DNA of 64,000 nt from CAXBGS01 sp963975425. GTDB taxonomy: Bacteria > Planctomycetota > Planctomycetia > Pirellulales > Pirellulaceae. Location of the stretch: positions 1,116,001-1,180,000 of the forward strand of contig CAXBGS010000001.1 in assembly GCA_963975425.1 (NCBI GenBank). The letters are read 5' to 3'. The position numbers and the translations under genes were made by a program. Below the pieces are notes generated by a model that searched no databases, had not been told where the DNA came from, and was given only the letters and a program-made list of their open reading frames with translations. Positions 9,824-18,399 of the stretch are shown piece by piece. Position 1 is the stretch's first letter, and each line of letters starts with the position of its first letter.

Positions 9824-11020
9824 ATGAGCCAACTCGTCCATTTGGTCCTTGGTGACAATAAGTTCCTTGGCTATATCGTTGACTACTTCGAAACGGTTCG
9901 ACCCAAACAAAACAAGGTCGTGGTCTTCGGCGAAAGAACGAACTTGCTTGAGGCTGCGAATCTGCAGTACGCGGATGAAACAGATTGGGACAGGCTATTC
10001 GCAGAAGCGACCGGCTGCGTGACACATTGTTTGTTGCCTGAGCAAGCGGAGGTGATCAAACGGATTCCGAAAGAACTCCCGTTAGCGTGGATTTGGTTTG
10101 GTGCGGAATACCATAATTTTTTGCCTGAGTTTCGTCACGATTTGTTTGACCCCGAAACCGCTCGCATCGTGGTTGGCCTGGACCGCGCAAGAAAGCGTGC
10201 ACACTCGCGATTTGGGGACCTCTTCCTTCGCACTCTCGGAAACGTGAGTCGCCCTTGGCGAATGCATGGCCGTAACCAACTGCTACGACGGGCGATGAGA
10301 CGATCGGATTTGATGGGCATTCTGTTCGATGAAGAGTTCAAACTTGTTCAAAATCGAATCAAGACGACTGGCCTGCAAAGTCCTGTCACCTACTACAACA
10401 TTGATGAAACCGTTTGCCGCGATGGCGGCCAAGTTACGCAACTCGAAAAGCTTGGAACCAACATCTTGCTGGGGAATTCAGGGACTCCCGCCAACAATCA
10501 TGCGGAAATGATGCGGTTCCTTGCTGGCTGCAAAGCTGATTTTGGAAAAGTGGTTGTCCCACTCAGTTATGGCGACGTTCGATATCGCGACCATGTTCTC
10601 GACCTAGGACAACAGATTCTTGGTGAATCGTTCGCTCCAATGACGACTTTTATGCGGCGCGAAGAGTACAACGCCAAACTGAGTTCTTGCGGAATTGTGA
10701 TTATGAATCACAGACGACAGCAAGCCGTCGGTAATATCGTCACCGCGCTTTGGCAGGGAGCAAAGGTTTTTTTAAGACCCGAAAGTACGGTCTATCAGTT
10801 TCTAACACGCATCGGCATCACAGTCTTTTCTGTCGAACGAGATTTGCTGAGTTCCGGCTCGCCAAAGGATGCGCTGACAGCACTAAGCGATGATTTAGTG
10901 GCGGAAAATCGAAGTCGTTTAAGCATGTTGTTCGGTAAGGATCAAGTCGTCAACAGATTCCGCGAGATGGCGGACCAATTGGATCGCCTTCACGAGATTA
11001 GGACTCAGGACGTTAAGTGA
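9824..11020 (+). CDS. wecF: WecF-type 4-acetamido-4,6-dideoxygalactosyltransferase (GT56-like)
   Basis: This 398-residue protein resembles WecF (CAZy GT56), which adds Fuc4NAc from dTDP-Fuc4NAc to lipid II of common antigen. Shared blocks are ILLGNSGTPANNHAEMM (WecF has LVGNSGDRSNEH), KVVVPLSYGD (VVVPMGYP) and a C-terminal stretch GNIVTALWQGAKVFLRPESTVYQFL matching the nucleotide-sugar-binding region. It has about 40 residues more than E. coli WecF, mostly in the N-terminal half. It directly follows the flippase and completes a biosynthesis-to-transfer set with rfbB, wecE and wecD. The acceptor lipid is unknown, since no WecA, WecB, WecC or WecG homologue is in view. Confidence 0.85.
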   Translation: MSQLVHLVLGDNKFLGYIVDYFETVRPKQNKVVVFGERTNLLEAANLQYADETDWDRLFAEATGCVTHCLLPEQAEVIKRIPKELPLAWIWFGAEYHNFLPEFRHDLFDPETARIVVGLDRARKRAHSRFGDLFLRTLGNVSRPWRMHGRNQLLRRAMRRSDLMGILFDEEFKLVQNRIKTTGLQSPVTYYNIDETVCRDGGQVTQLEKLGTNILLGNSGTPANNHAEMMRFLAGCKADFGKVVVPLSYGDVRYRDHVLDLGQQILGESFAPMTTFMRREEYNAKLSSCGIVIMNHRRQQAVGNIVTALWQGAKVFLRPESTVYQFLTRIGITVFSVERDLLSSGSPKDALTALSDDLVAENRSRLSMLFGKDQVVNRFREMADQLDRLHEIRTQDVK

Positions 11021-11077
11021 GGTTCAAAAGCTTGATCCGGGAAAAGATGAAGCACTCATCAGGCACGAGGTACTGCG

Positions 11078-12025
11078 ATGCCTGCTGAACTCGTCAGTGT
11101 TATCGTCCCTACGTTCAACCGATTGGGTACGCTTCCTGAAACAATTACGTCTGTTTTTTCGCAAACCCATCGCCCAATCCAGCTTATCGTTGTTGATGAT
11201 GGATCGACCGATGGCACGCGAGAGTATCTCAACTCGATCGTGCCGGAATCTGGTTGTGATCTAATTGTCCAGTGTCAGCAGCAGGCGGGAGCCCAGGTTG
11301 CGCGGAACCAAGGATTCAGGCGATCTTCGGGAAGCTATATCCAGTTTTTGGATTCTGACGATGTCTTGGGTGATACCAAGCTTGCCAGACAGATTGAGGT
11401 GATGAAGCAGAGTCACGCCGAGCTTTGTTTTTGCAAATCGGGCATTATCAGAAACAACGAGATCGATTTTGAGACGTCTTACTTTCCGACACCATCAGGG
11501 ATTTCTCACGTACGTGACTTGCTGGTCAACATTACCTTCAACACCGTTTGCGGGCTATACACACGATCGGTGATTGATCGAAGCGGATTGTGGGATGAGA
11601 GGTTAGAAGTTTGGCAGGACCTTGAATTCAATCTAAAAATTTTGTTGAACGCTCACAACGTCCAATATTTGAATGAATTTTTGTGTGCCTATCGAATTGA
11701 TTCCGCCGATTCGGTCAGCAAATCAGGTGCAAGTCTCGAGGGATCGAAACGGAGACTTCGGACCGTCGCAAAGATCGAACAACTGCTGATGCAAAACACC
11801 GTATTCGGGGTCGAAGAGAGAGAGTGGCTCGCCAGTCGGTATCGAGGGTTGGCTGAGCATGCGCTTCGCAGCGGTGACAATGAAGTGGCGATTGAAAGTT
11901 TTCGTCGAGCCGGAGACTTTTCGTCATCGGTCTGGAAGCAATGGTTTTGTCGTATCGGTGCTTACCACCCAAAACTCGCTTGCAAAGTCCGCACTCTCAT
12001 CGGATCGGGCGTGTCGCTGAAATGA
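11078..12025 (+). CDS. Family 2 glycosyltransferase
   Basis: A 315-residue GT-A fold inverting transferase. The N-terminus has LVSVIVPTFNRLGTLPETITSVFSQTH, then VVDDGSTDGT for UDP/TDP-sugar binding, and the metal-binding DxD appears as FLDSDDVLGD near residue 90. The acceptor side is variable and gives no specificity. An ATG at 11078 is preceded by GAGG at about 11067-11070. The stop overlaps the next gene's ATG (ATGA at 12022-12025), so the two are translationally coupled. Confidence 0.9.
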   Translation: MPAELVSVIVPTFNRLGTLPETITSVFSQTHRPIQLIVVDDGSTDGTREYLNSIVPESGCDLIVQCQQQAGAQVARNQGFRRSSGSYIQFLDSDDVLGDTKLARQIEVMKQSHAELCFCKSGIIRNNEIDFETSYFPTPSGISHVRDLLVNITFNTVCGLYTRSVIDRSGLWDERLEVWQDLEFNLKILLNAHNVQYLNEFLCAYRIDSADSVSKSGASLEGSKRRLRTVAKIEQLLMQNTVFGVEEREWLASRYRGLAEHALRSGDNEVAIESFRRAGDFSSSVWKQWFCRIGAYHPKLACKVRTLIGSGVSLK

Positions 12026-13107
12026 AGATCCTGTTGGTAGGGTATCTGTACGGGCGTGGCGGCATTCAAAATCATACGCATTGGCTAGCCACGGGATTGT
12101 CCGAGCGCGGACACGATGTGTCGGTTTTAACCCCCGAGCCGCTTCGCGGTCGATCGACTGACTTAGAATGTGACGTTAAATATTCCAGAATGACGTATCG
12201 CAACAATGGGCGACGAAACACGATTCATTCGTTGATGCGTTTCGTCCGATGCGGCGCTTTCGATGTTTCGATCGTTTGTGGAACAGGATGGATGGCGATG
12301 CTTGCGGTGATCTTGAATCGACGCATTCGCAAGCGAGTATTTTTTGAAGTCATGAGCGGTGATCGAAACGGTCGAATCGATCCTCGTTCAATTGCGCATT
12401 GCGGTTTTGATGCCGTCGTGGGTCAAGCACCAACCGTGGAACAACGATTCTGCGAGGAATTCAATTGGAAAGGTACGCGGACAAGCATCCCTGCGTTGCC
12501 CGATCCACTTGAGCGAATGTCCGAGCTTAAGACCCCTCAACCGGATTATTCTTCGGGGATACAAGCGGCATACTTTGGGCGTTTGGCTCATCACAAAGGC
12601 GTCGGTTTCCTTATCGAGCATTGGAATCGAATTTCAAATAGTGTCGTTTCTCTCGATATCTACGGTACCGGTCCAGAAGAGGCTAACCTTGCGGCCGCGG
12701 TCGAACGTTTAGGTTTACAGGATCAAATCCGCTTTCACGGCGAATATCCTTCGGGGATTGAATATGTCGAGTTGATACAGCGACACCATTTGGTCTTGCT
12801 GCCCACGACGGGAAAAGAGGGGGCGCCTCTGGTTCTACTCGAATCGATGGCCTGCGGGGTTCCATTTATTGCGAATGGTGTTGGTGGAATTCCAAACTAT
12901 TCCAACTCAGACGCTGGCATCACGTCCGGCGATATCGATGAGTTTATTCCGCTCGTCGAATCATTCTGTCAACAAATGATTCGCGGCGAAGTCTCGCCCG
13001 CTCGGTTGCAACGTCATTACACCCGTCACTTTTCGTTCAGCGCATTGTCAGAAAAGTGGGAAAGTTTCTGCGATTCGCTCGTTCGCCAGCCGAATTCCCC
13101 GCAATAA
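12022..13107 (+). CDS. Family 4 glycosyltransferase
   Basis: A 361-residue GT-B retaining transferase starting at the ATG that overlaps the preceding stop. An in-frame start 81 bases upstream would add a non-homologous extension, and I reject it. The N-terminal acceptor domain opens with MKILLVGYLYGRGGIQNH, with the glycine-rich loop after the first strand. The donor domain has AAYFGRLAHHKGVGFLI and the E-x7-E signature in EGAPLVLLESMACGVPFIANGVGGIP. Donor and acceptor cannot be told from sequence. A 59-base gap separates it from the next membrane gene. Confidence 0.9.
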   Translation: MKILLVGYLYGRGGIQNHTHWLATGLSERGHDVSVLTPEPLRGRSTDLECDVKYSRMTYRNNGRRNTIHSLMRFVRCGAFDVSIVCGTGWMAMLAVILNRRIRKRVFFEVMSGDRNGRIDPRSIAHCGFDAVVGQAPTVEQRFCEEFNWKGTRTSIPALPDPLERMSELKTPQPDYSSGIQAAYFGRLAHHKGVGFLIEHWNRISNSVVSLDIYGTGPEEANLAAAVERLGLQDQIRFHGEYPSGIEYVELIQRHHLVLLPTTGKEGAPLVLLESMACGVPFIANGVGGIPNYSNSDAGITSGDIDEFIPLVESFCQQMIRGEVSPARLQRHYTRHFSFSALSEKWESFCDSLVRQPNSPQ

Positions 13108-13166
13108 GCGAAATCGGTCCGTCTAAACGTGTTGTTTATGTGTCCTTTTGATCAAGAAATGCAGCA

Positions 13167-14552
13167 TTGATTGACGTCGCGTTCTATTGCTTTCTGGTCG
13201 TCTTGGGCTGCATTACGCTGTGGGCTCTCCAGGAGCCTCGTCGCCTATTGTCTGCGCCGTTTCAGATGGCCGGGACATGCTTGTTTTTTGTCGCTCCGCA
13301 ATTGTACGTGTTGCGAGAGCATCCGTATTTGGTCCCGAAAGACGGGATGGTGCATTACACCTTTTTTGCGATCGGTTGCATCATCGCTTGCGTTCTTGGA
13401 TATAGCCGCGAACCAGAATTCCACGATTCGCCGCGCTCGACATCGTCCATTGATATTGAGAAAGTCGGGTGGATCGCGATCGCGACCTCGATGCTGGGTT
13501 TAGCCGGCATGGTGGCGCTGAGCATCTATATCCAAGTCATCGGTGTTCGAGGATTGTGGACCGGTTGGCCTGTCTACCTTTACACGCTTTCGAAATTTGT
13601 CTTTCCGGGACTCATACTCGTAAGGATGCTCTACTTTGTGACTTTCGATTTTAAGTATCGGATCTGGAGCTTTGTGCTTGTTGCACCCATCTTGATACAG
13701 GCCTTTCAAAATGGTCGGCGATCGTGGACCTTTTTATTGTTGTTTGCCTGGTTCCTGCCTGCCGTGATGGCGGGACGAGTTAGATTGCGACCTGTTTATG
13801 GTGTCCTTGCATTGGTAGGGGCTTTCTTTGTTGTGACGCTCTTTCCAGCGTACAGAGATTATGCCCGGAAAGAGGGCTACGCGGTCATGTGGCAGCATGT
13901 AAAAGAACGTCCGCCATCTGAAGTTCTCGACCACTACTTTTCCGGCAAGCAGACACTCGAAATTCGCGATGCGGTTGTTTTGACAAGCATTGTCCGAGAG
14001 AACCAACTGTATTCCTATGGCGTTCGTATGCTAAACGGCATGATCCAAAATTACGTCCCAGGTTCGTTGATCGGCCACGACGCTAAAGACGGTCTAAAGT
14101 TCTCGGCACCGAAATACGAAGCGTTCGAAAATGACATCCAGGTCACGGACGGTTTTCAAGGAGGTTCGGTGAAGTTCTACACCGCGAAGACGGGGTTCTT
14201 CGATAGCTATGCCGAGTTCTCTTATTTCGGTGTTTTGCTCTATTTCGCGTTGGGATACTGGTTTCGGCGAGTCGAAGATCTGTGCTTCGTCAAGAAGGAT
14301 CTCAGAGGCGTTTTGTTTATGTGCTTCCTGGGATTCCTGCCCGCGGCAGTTGTGTATGACGAGTGGAAAAACGTCTTGTCACTGTATTTGCCGACCACGT
14401 TCATTTTGTTCTTATGTATCTATTTTGGTACATCGGAAGAATCAATGGCGGCCGATCAGGGAGACTCAACCATGAAAGACCGGACTCGTGGCGCGCCTGA
14501 GGCCTCACGCGGTAGCGAATTCAAACCGCTTCCCCGAGCAAGTGGTGAATAG
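13167..14552 (+). CDS. Polytopic membrane protein, probable O-antigen/exopolysaccharide polymerase (Wzy-like)
   Basis: A 461-residue protein with about 10-12 hydrophobic helices and a long soluble loop at residues 230-340 containing charged, aromatic sequence (KEGYAVMWQHVKERPPSEVL). Polymerases of this class are poorly conserved, so the assignment rests on topology, size and position among glycosyltransferases. The frame starts with TTG at 13167, and the first in-frame ATG would remove the first helix. It is the second polymerase-like protein of the locus (the other is at 320). The hydrophilic tail (about 40 residues) is rich in Arg, Gly and Ser. Confidence 0.65.
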   Translation: MIDVAFYCFLVVLGCITLWALQEPRRLLSAPFQMAGTCLFFVAPQLYVLREHPYLVPKDGMVHYTFFAIGCIIACVLGYSREPEFHDSPRSTSSIDIEKVGWIAIATSMLGLAGMVALSIYIQVIGVRGLWTGWPVYLYTLSKFVFPGLILVRMLYFVTFDFKYRIWSFVLVAPILIQAFQNGRRSWTFLLLFAWFLPAVMAGRVRLRPVYGVLALVGAFFVVTLFPAYRDYARKEGYAVMWQHVKERPPSEVLDHYFSGKQTLEIRDAVVLTSIVRENQLYSYGVRMLNGMIQNYVPGSLIGHDAKDGLKFSAPKYEAFENDIQVTDGFQGGSVKFYTAKTGFFDSYAEFSYFGVLLYFALGYWFRRVEDLCFVKKDLRGVLFMCFLGFLPAAVVYDEWKNVLSLYLPTTFILFLCIYFGTSEESMAADQGDSTMKDRTRGAPEASRGSEFKPLPRASGE

Positions 14553-15789
14553 AACCGGCAAAGACGTTCGGCACCGAGTGTTTGCGATGCAAATCGGTGC
14601 GCGACATCGCTATGCGATACCCAAGGCGTTGCATCGCCACCAGATACTCACGAGGTTTCTTACGGACTTTGTGATTAGCGAACAGGCACTAGCCTACGTC
14701 GATCGTTGGTTGCCTCGCGGTGTTCGAAAACGCCTTCGTTCGCGCGCGATTCCGGCAGACTTGGCTAGGCTGACCGAGACCTCGATGCACATCCTGTGGC
14801 AAGGACGTAATCAGTCGGCGCAAAAATTGGGCCGCGAGAGTTGGGACCAAACCATGGTGCGCGAATCGATTCGTGCCTGTCCGGCGGACACCACAATCAT
14901 GGTCGGACTCTATCTCGAAGCAATCGCGGCGTTCGAAGAAATGAAATCGCGAGGGATCCAGACCGTGATGGAAGTTTACATCGCGCCCCATAGTGCATTG
15001 ATCGTTCGCGATGAAAACAAGAAATATCCCCAGATTGCGAGTCGTCGCTACGACGCGATGTGCGAAACGGCTGACCAGACGTGGGGCCGCGCCATTGCGG
15101 CAACCGACCACTACATTGCTCCATCGCAGTTTGTGGTGGAAGGGCTAAACTATTTTGGTGTCGATACGAGTTGTGTCCGCGTTGTTCCATATGGTGTACC
15201 CGACGAGTTTTTTTGCGTCGAAAACAAGCCAATTCCGAAACGCGTTTTGTTTGTGGGTACCGCCGATATTCGCAAAGGGATTCATTACTTTGCCGAAGCA
15301 TCATCGCGGTTGCACCATGCCGGTTATGAATTCCATGTCGTCGGTGGCGCGTGCGACCGGGTGCAGAAACTCTTACGCGAAAACCATGTCGTGTATCACG
15401 GACGCATCCCGCGTCATCAGACACTGGCCGAGTATGAAAAAGCTGATCTATTCGTGTTGCCATCTCTGGCGGAAGGGTCGGCAACGGTTGCCTATGAGTC
15501 CATGGCTGCCGGCGTTCCCGTAATCACGACACCCAATGCGGGTTCCGTCATTACTAATGAAATCGATGGAATCATCGTTCCGGTTTGTGATGCCAATGAG
15601 TTGACGAAACAAATCGATCGCATCGCCAGCAATCGGAATCTTCGTGACGAATTGGCTGGCGAGGCGAGAACGACCGCCGCACGGTATCGTTTGGATGCCT
15701 ATGGCGATCGATTTGTCGAAGCACTACTTGAGTTGACGGGATCCGGTGTGCCTAAGAATCAGCATCCAGAGGGCAATACTGCGCCATGA
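14545..15789 (+). CDS. Family 4 glycosyltransferase
   Basis: A GT-B transferase of about 414 residues. The acceptor domain has AMQIGARHRYAIPKALHRHQIL near the N-terminus, a motif of a GT4 subgroup in which about ten residues precede QIGAR; this favours the GTG at 14545, which overlaps the previous gene's TAG by 8 bases. An ATG at 14587 is the alternative. The donor domain shows VLFVGTADIRKGIHYF and the E-x7-E signature in EGSATVAYESMAAGVPVITTPNAGS. The ATG of the downstream methyltransferase lies inside its last codons (ATGA at 15786-15789). Confidence 0.88.
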   Translation: MNRTGKDVRHRVFAMQIGARHRYAIPKALHRHQILTRFLTDFVISEQALAYVDRWLPRGVRKRLRSRAIPADLARLTETSMHILWQGRNQSAQKLGRESWDQTMVRESIRACPADTTIMVGLYLEAIAAFEEMKSRGIQTVMEVYIAPHSALIVRDENKKYPQIASRRYDAMCETADQTWGRAIAATDHYIAPSQFVVEGLNYFGVDTSCVRVVPYGVPDEFFCVENKPIPKRVLFVGTADIRKGIHYFAEASSRLHHAGYEFHVVGGACDRVQKLLRENHVVYHGRIPRHQTLAEYEKADLFVLPSLAEGSATVAYESMAAGVPVITTPNAGSVITNEIDGIIVPVCDANELTKQIDRIASNRNLRDELAGEARTTAARYRLDAYGDRFVEALLELTGSGVPKNQHPEGNTAP

Positions 15790-16604
15790 GTCAATCGTTG
15801 TCATCAATGGTGAAAGATTCTGTTCGATCTTTAATTCCCTATGGTTTTATAGAAAGACACCGTCGCCAATTTCGTCTCACACGTCTCGGGCTTCCGCCCA
15901 CTCCCCGACATCTCGAAGCGATCGAGGCTTGTCGATACGAACTATGGCCGAAGTTTTTGCGCGACAAATCTCGGCCATGGTCGTTGGTAGATGTCGGCGC
16001 CAACGAAGGCGATTTCGTCGAAGCGGTGACGACGCTCGCAAACGTGCCAGTCGCTTACGCCATCGAACCACAGCCGGCATGCCACGAGCGGCTTCGTTCA
16101 AGGCTTGATAACGTCGCACAAGGCACTCTCGTTCCTAAAGCTGTGGGCGACCACAACGGAGTGATCCCATTCAATATCACTCGCCACAGCAAAATGGCCA
16201 GCGTTTTACGACCGGCTCCGGAAGTACGGACGGATTATCAAGAAGGCGCGTTTGATATTACCGAGCAAGTGGACGTTCCGATCGTGACGTTGGATCATGA
16301 ACTGAACGAACTTCGCGACGTTGGTCTGCTAAAACTGGACGTCCAAGGTTTCGAACGCGAGGTGCTTGCGGGGGCAACGAGCTTATTGCAGCGGACGAAA
16401 GCCGTTCTGATGGAAGTCAATTACGTGCCTCACTATGAAGCAGGGGCGACGTTTGATGAAGTCTACATGATGCTTCGAGACAGTGGATTCGTACTGTCCG
16501 GCGTTTCAGCTCCGTACGGCTCCTGCCAGGACGGCCCGCTGTGGGCCGATGCGATGTTTGTTCAAACGTCATGTGCGTCGCGTCAATCGGTATCAAAGTC
16601 CTGA
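15786..16604 (+). CDS. FkbM-family SAM-dependent methyltransferase
   Basis: A 272-residue protein with the FkbM signature. Motif I is SLVDVGANEGDFVEAV (SAM-binding glycines near residues 62-72), an acidic ribose contact follows in YAIEPQPACHERL, and the C-terminal block is VPIVTLDHEL...LLKLDVQGFEREVLAGA, the FkbM hallmark with the DVxGFExxVL core. It probably O-methylates a sugar hydroxyl on the growing or finished glycan, often a chain-capping step, but the acceptor is not readable. The ATGA overlap couples it to the GT4 before it. Confidence 0.9.
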   Translation: MSQSLSSMVKDSVRSLIPYGFIERHRRQFRLTRLGLPPTPRHLEAIEACRYELWPKFLRDKSRPWSLVDVGANEGDFVEAVTTLANVPVAYAIEPQPACHERLRSRLDNVAQGTLVPKAVGDHNGVIPFNITRHSKMASVLRPAPEVRTDYQEGAFDITEQVDVPIVTLDHELNELRDVGLLKLDVQGFEREVLAGATSLLQRTKAVLMEVNYVPHYEAGATFDEVYMMLRDSGFVLSGVSAPYGSCQDGPLWADAMFVQTSCASRQSVSKS

Positions 16605-16795
16605 CAGCTTTCGAATCGCACATCTTGTTTCCAGGACGCCAAGTTAGCATCAGTGCTCAGTCTCGACAGCCAACGCGACTTGTGGCGTTCGTGACGTCAT
16701 TAGGCGAGTATCCGTGCGTTCAAATGACAAGTGAGCCGAGTCGTTGAGACTCAGGACGGAATTCGTTTTTCGTGTTGTTCTATTAGAGCTGTGTT

Positions 16796-17923
16796 GTGGC
16801 GATCGCCGTTTTTGACACCAATACGATTTGGCGTAAGAAGCCGTTTCAGGCGCTCGCACGTCTTCAGGATGTCGTATTGCTGGAACCCGCCGATCCGATC
16901 GTGGCATGGCGTCGTCGATCACGAAACGTCACAGAGAAAGGCACACCTGTAACATCAGGTCTTCCCGTTTTGATGCCTCCCGGATGGGCCACCCGATGGA
17001 ACAAGATGGCTTGCCGGCGGCTATTTGATGTCGCATCAAGAGCAGCCAAGCAGCGAAAGATTAGAATCGATCAGGTCGTGGTGACTTCACCTCATTATCA
17101 TCCCATGGTCCGAATTTGCCAACGATTAAGTCTTCCGTTGTTTTATTACGGTTCGGACGACTATGGGCTGTATGAAGGGTGGGGCGGCACTTCGATTCTC
17201 CGTCATGAAGCCGAGATTGTCGGTGCATCCCAACACAGTTTCTTTGTCTCTGATCCGCTAAGGCAGCGAGCGATTGAACAATATGGCGTCAACGATGATC
17301 GCGTCTCGCTCTCTGCGAATGCGACCTCCGATGAATTTATTCGCGCTGAAAGTCCGTCCGCAATTTCGGAATTGTTCTCTCGCGTTCCTGACCTCAAACG
17401 ACCTGTCGTTGGCGTTGTCGGTGAAATTAACGAACGAATCGATTTCTCGTTGTTGCAGCGATGTCTGGACCTGGACGTGGTAGGTTCGCTCCTCGTCGTC
17501 GGCCCCGTGAAATCGAGATGGCAGCACCAAGGATGGGACAAGGTGCGTCGTAATCCCAAGTGTATTTATGTGGGCAGACAACCGCACCAATCACTTCCTG
17601 TCTGGATGCAAATGCTGGATGTCGCAATCGTTCCTTATGTGAAATCTCAGTTCAATCGATCGTGTTCTCCTATGCGTTTGTATGATCATCTGGCATCGGG
17701 TAAACCAATCGTTGCGACATCGGCCTGTCCCCAATCCCGCAATGTAAGTCCTTTCGCCAAAGTCGAATCCTCTCATGCGGACTTCGCGACGACGGTGGCC
17801 GATTTGATCGTGAATCGAGCAAATTGGGAAAGCGGACGGCAGCGAGATTTTGCGAGAAAGTCACACACCTGGGAAAGTCGTGCCATCGAACTGTCAAGAA
17901 AGATGGCTGACCGACCAAGTTAG
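16796..17923 (+). CDS. Glycosyltransferase, GT-B fold
   Basis: A 375-residue protein starting with GTG at 16796. Sequence features are those of GT-B enzymes of the GT4/GT1-like group: a N-terminal Rossmann half containing PLFYYGSDDYGLYEGWGG, and a donor half with RPVVGVVGEINERIDFSLL and SPMRLYDHLASGKPIVATSAC, which replaces the usual E-x7-E block with a P-x-K-L/R-Y-E-like variant (SPMRLYDHLASGKP). This variant is common in WcaI/TuaH-like transferases. The 191 bases before it hold no gene. Its TAG stop shares one base with the GTG of the next frame (17923). Confidence 0.78.
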   Translation: MAIAVFDTNTIWRKKPFQALARLQDVVLLEPADPIVAWRRRSRNVTEKGTPVTSGLPVLMPPGWATRWNKMACRRLFDVASRAAKQRKIRIDQVVVTSPHYHPMVRICQRLSLPLFYYGSDDYGLYEGWGGTSILRHEAEIVGASQHSFFVSDPLRQRAIEQYGVNDDRVSLSANATSDEFIRAESPSAISELFSRVPDLKRPVVGVVGEINERIDFSLLQRCLDLDVVGSLLVVGPVKSRWQHQGWDKVRRNPKCIYVGRQPHQSLPVWMQMLDVAIVPYVKSQFNRSCSPMRLYDHLASGKPIVATSACPQSRNVSPFAKVESSHADFATTVADLIVNRANWESGRQRDFARKSHTWESRAIELSRKMADRPS

Positions 17924-18399
17924 TGAAGCGCTTCGTTCGCAACATTGTCAAATTGTCCATTCGGATCGATAAGATGATGTCTGCTTTGACGAACAACGGC
18001 GCAGTCGAGCACCGCCAAATATGGCGCAGTCAAACGATGGCACAAGAGTCAGTAGTAGAAACGTTAGATGCATTCGCAGCGAAGAACCATATTGACCGCC
18101 ATAAAATGCTAAGAGCGGACGTCGAAAACCACGAAGCGGCAGTCTTTCAAACCGCGTCGATCATGGTGGGGAATCAGCGCATTGAATTCGTCTTCATCGA
18201 ATATTGTCCCGTGCAGAAGGTTGCTGCGAGCTCCTCTATGGGAAACGCGTTGCAGTTTCATGTATCAAGCGACTATGAAGTCAACGCGATCGATCCGGAC
18301 GGCTGTCTTATCCCTCTTGATCGGGCCGCCGGGGACGATAAGTGTATGACGATCCTCGCGGAAAAAACGTGCCCGACACCAGCATGCCCAGAACGTTGA
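17923..18399 (+). pseudogene. Truncated FkbM-like methyltransferase remnant
   Basis: A 158-residue frame that keeps only the C-terminal half of an FkbM methyltransferase. It contains VVETLDAFAAKNHIDRHKMLRADVENHEAAVF followed by RIEFVFIEYC, which match the family blocks VxTLDxFxxxxxID / LKIDVEGxExxVL / IxxIxFEY; the glycine of DVEG is Asn here. The SAM-binding motif I (VDVGANxG) and the whole N-terminal half are absent, so it cannot bind SAM in the usual way. The frame is intact and begins with a GTG at the stop of the previous gene, so it may still be translated. Either it is a decaying fragment fused by recombination, or a small protein that reuses the fold. I prefer remnant. Confidence 0.6.
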
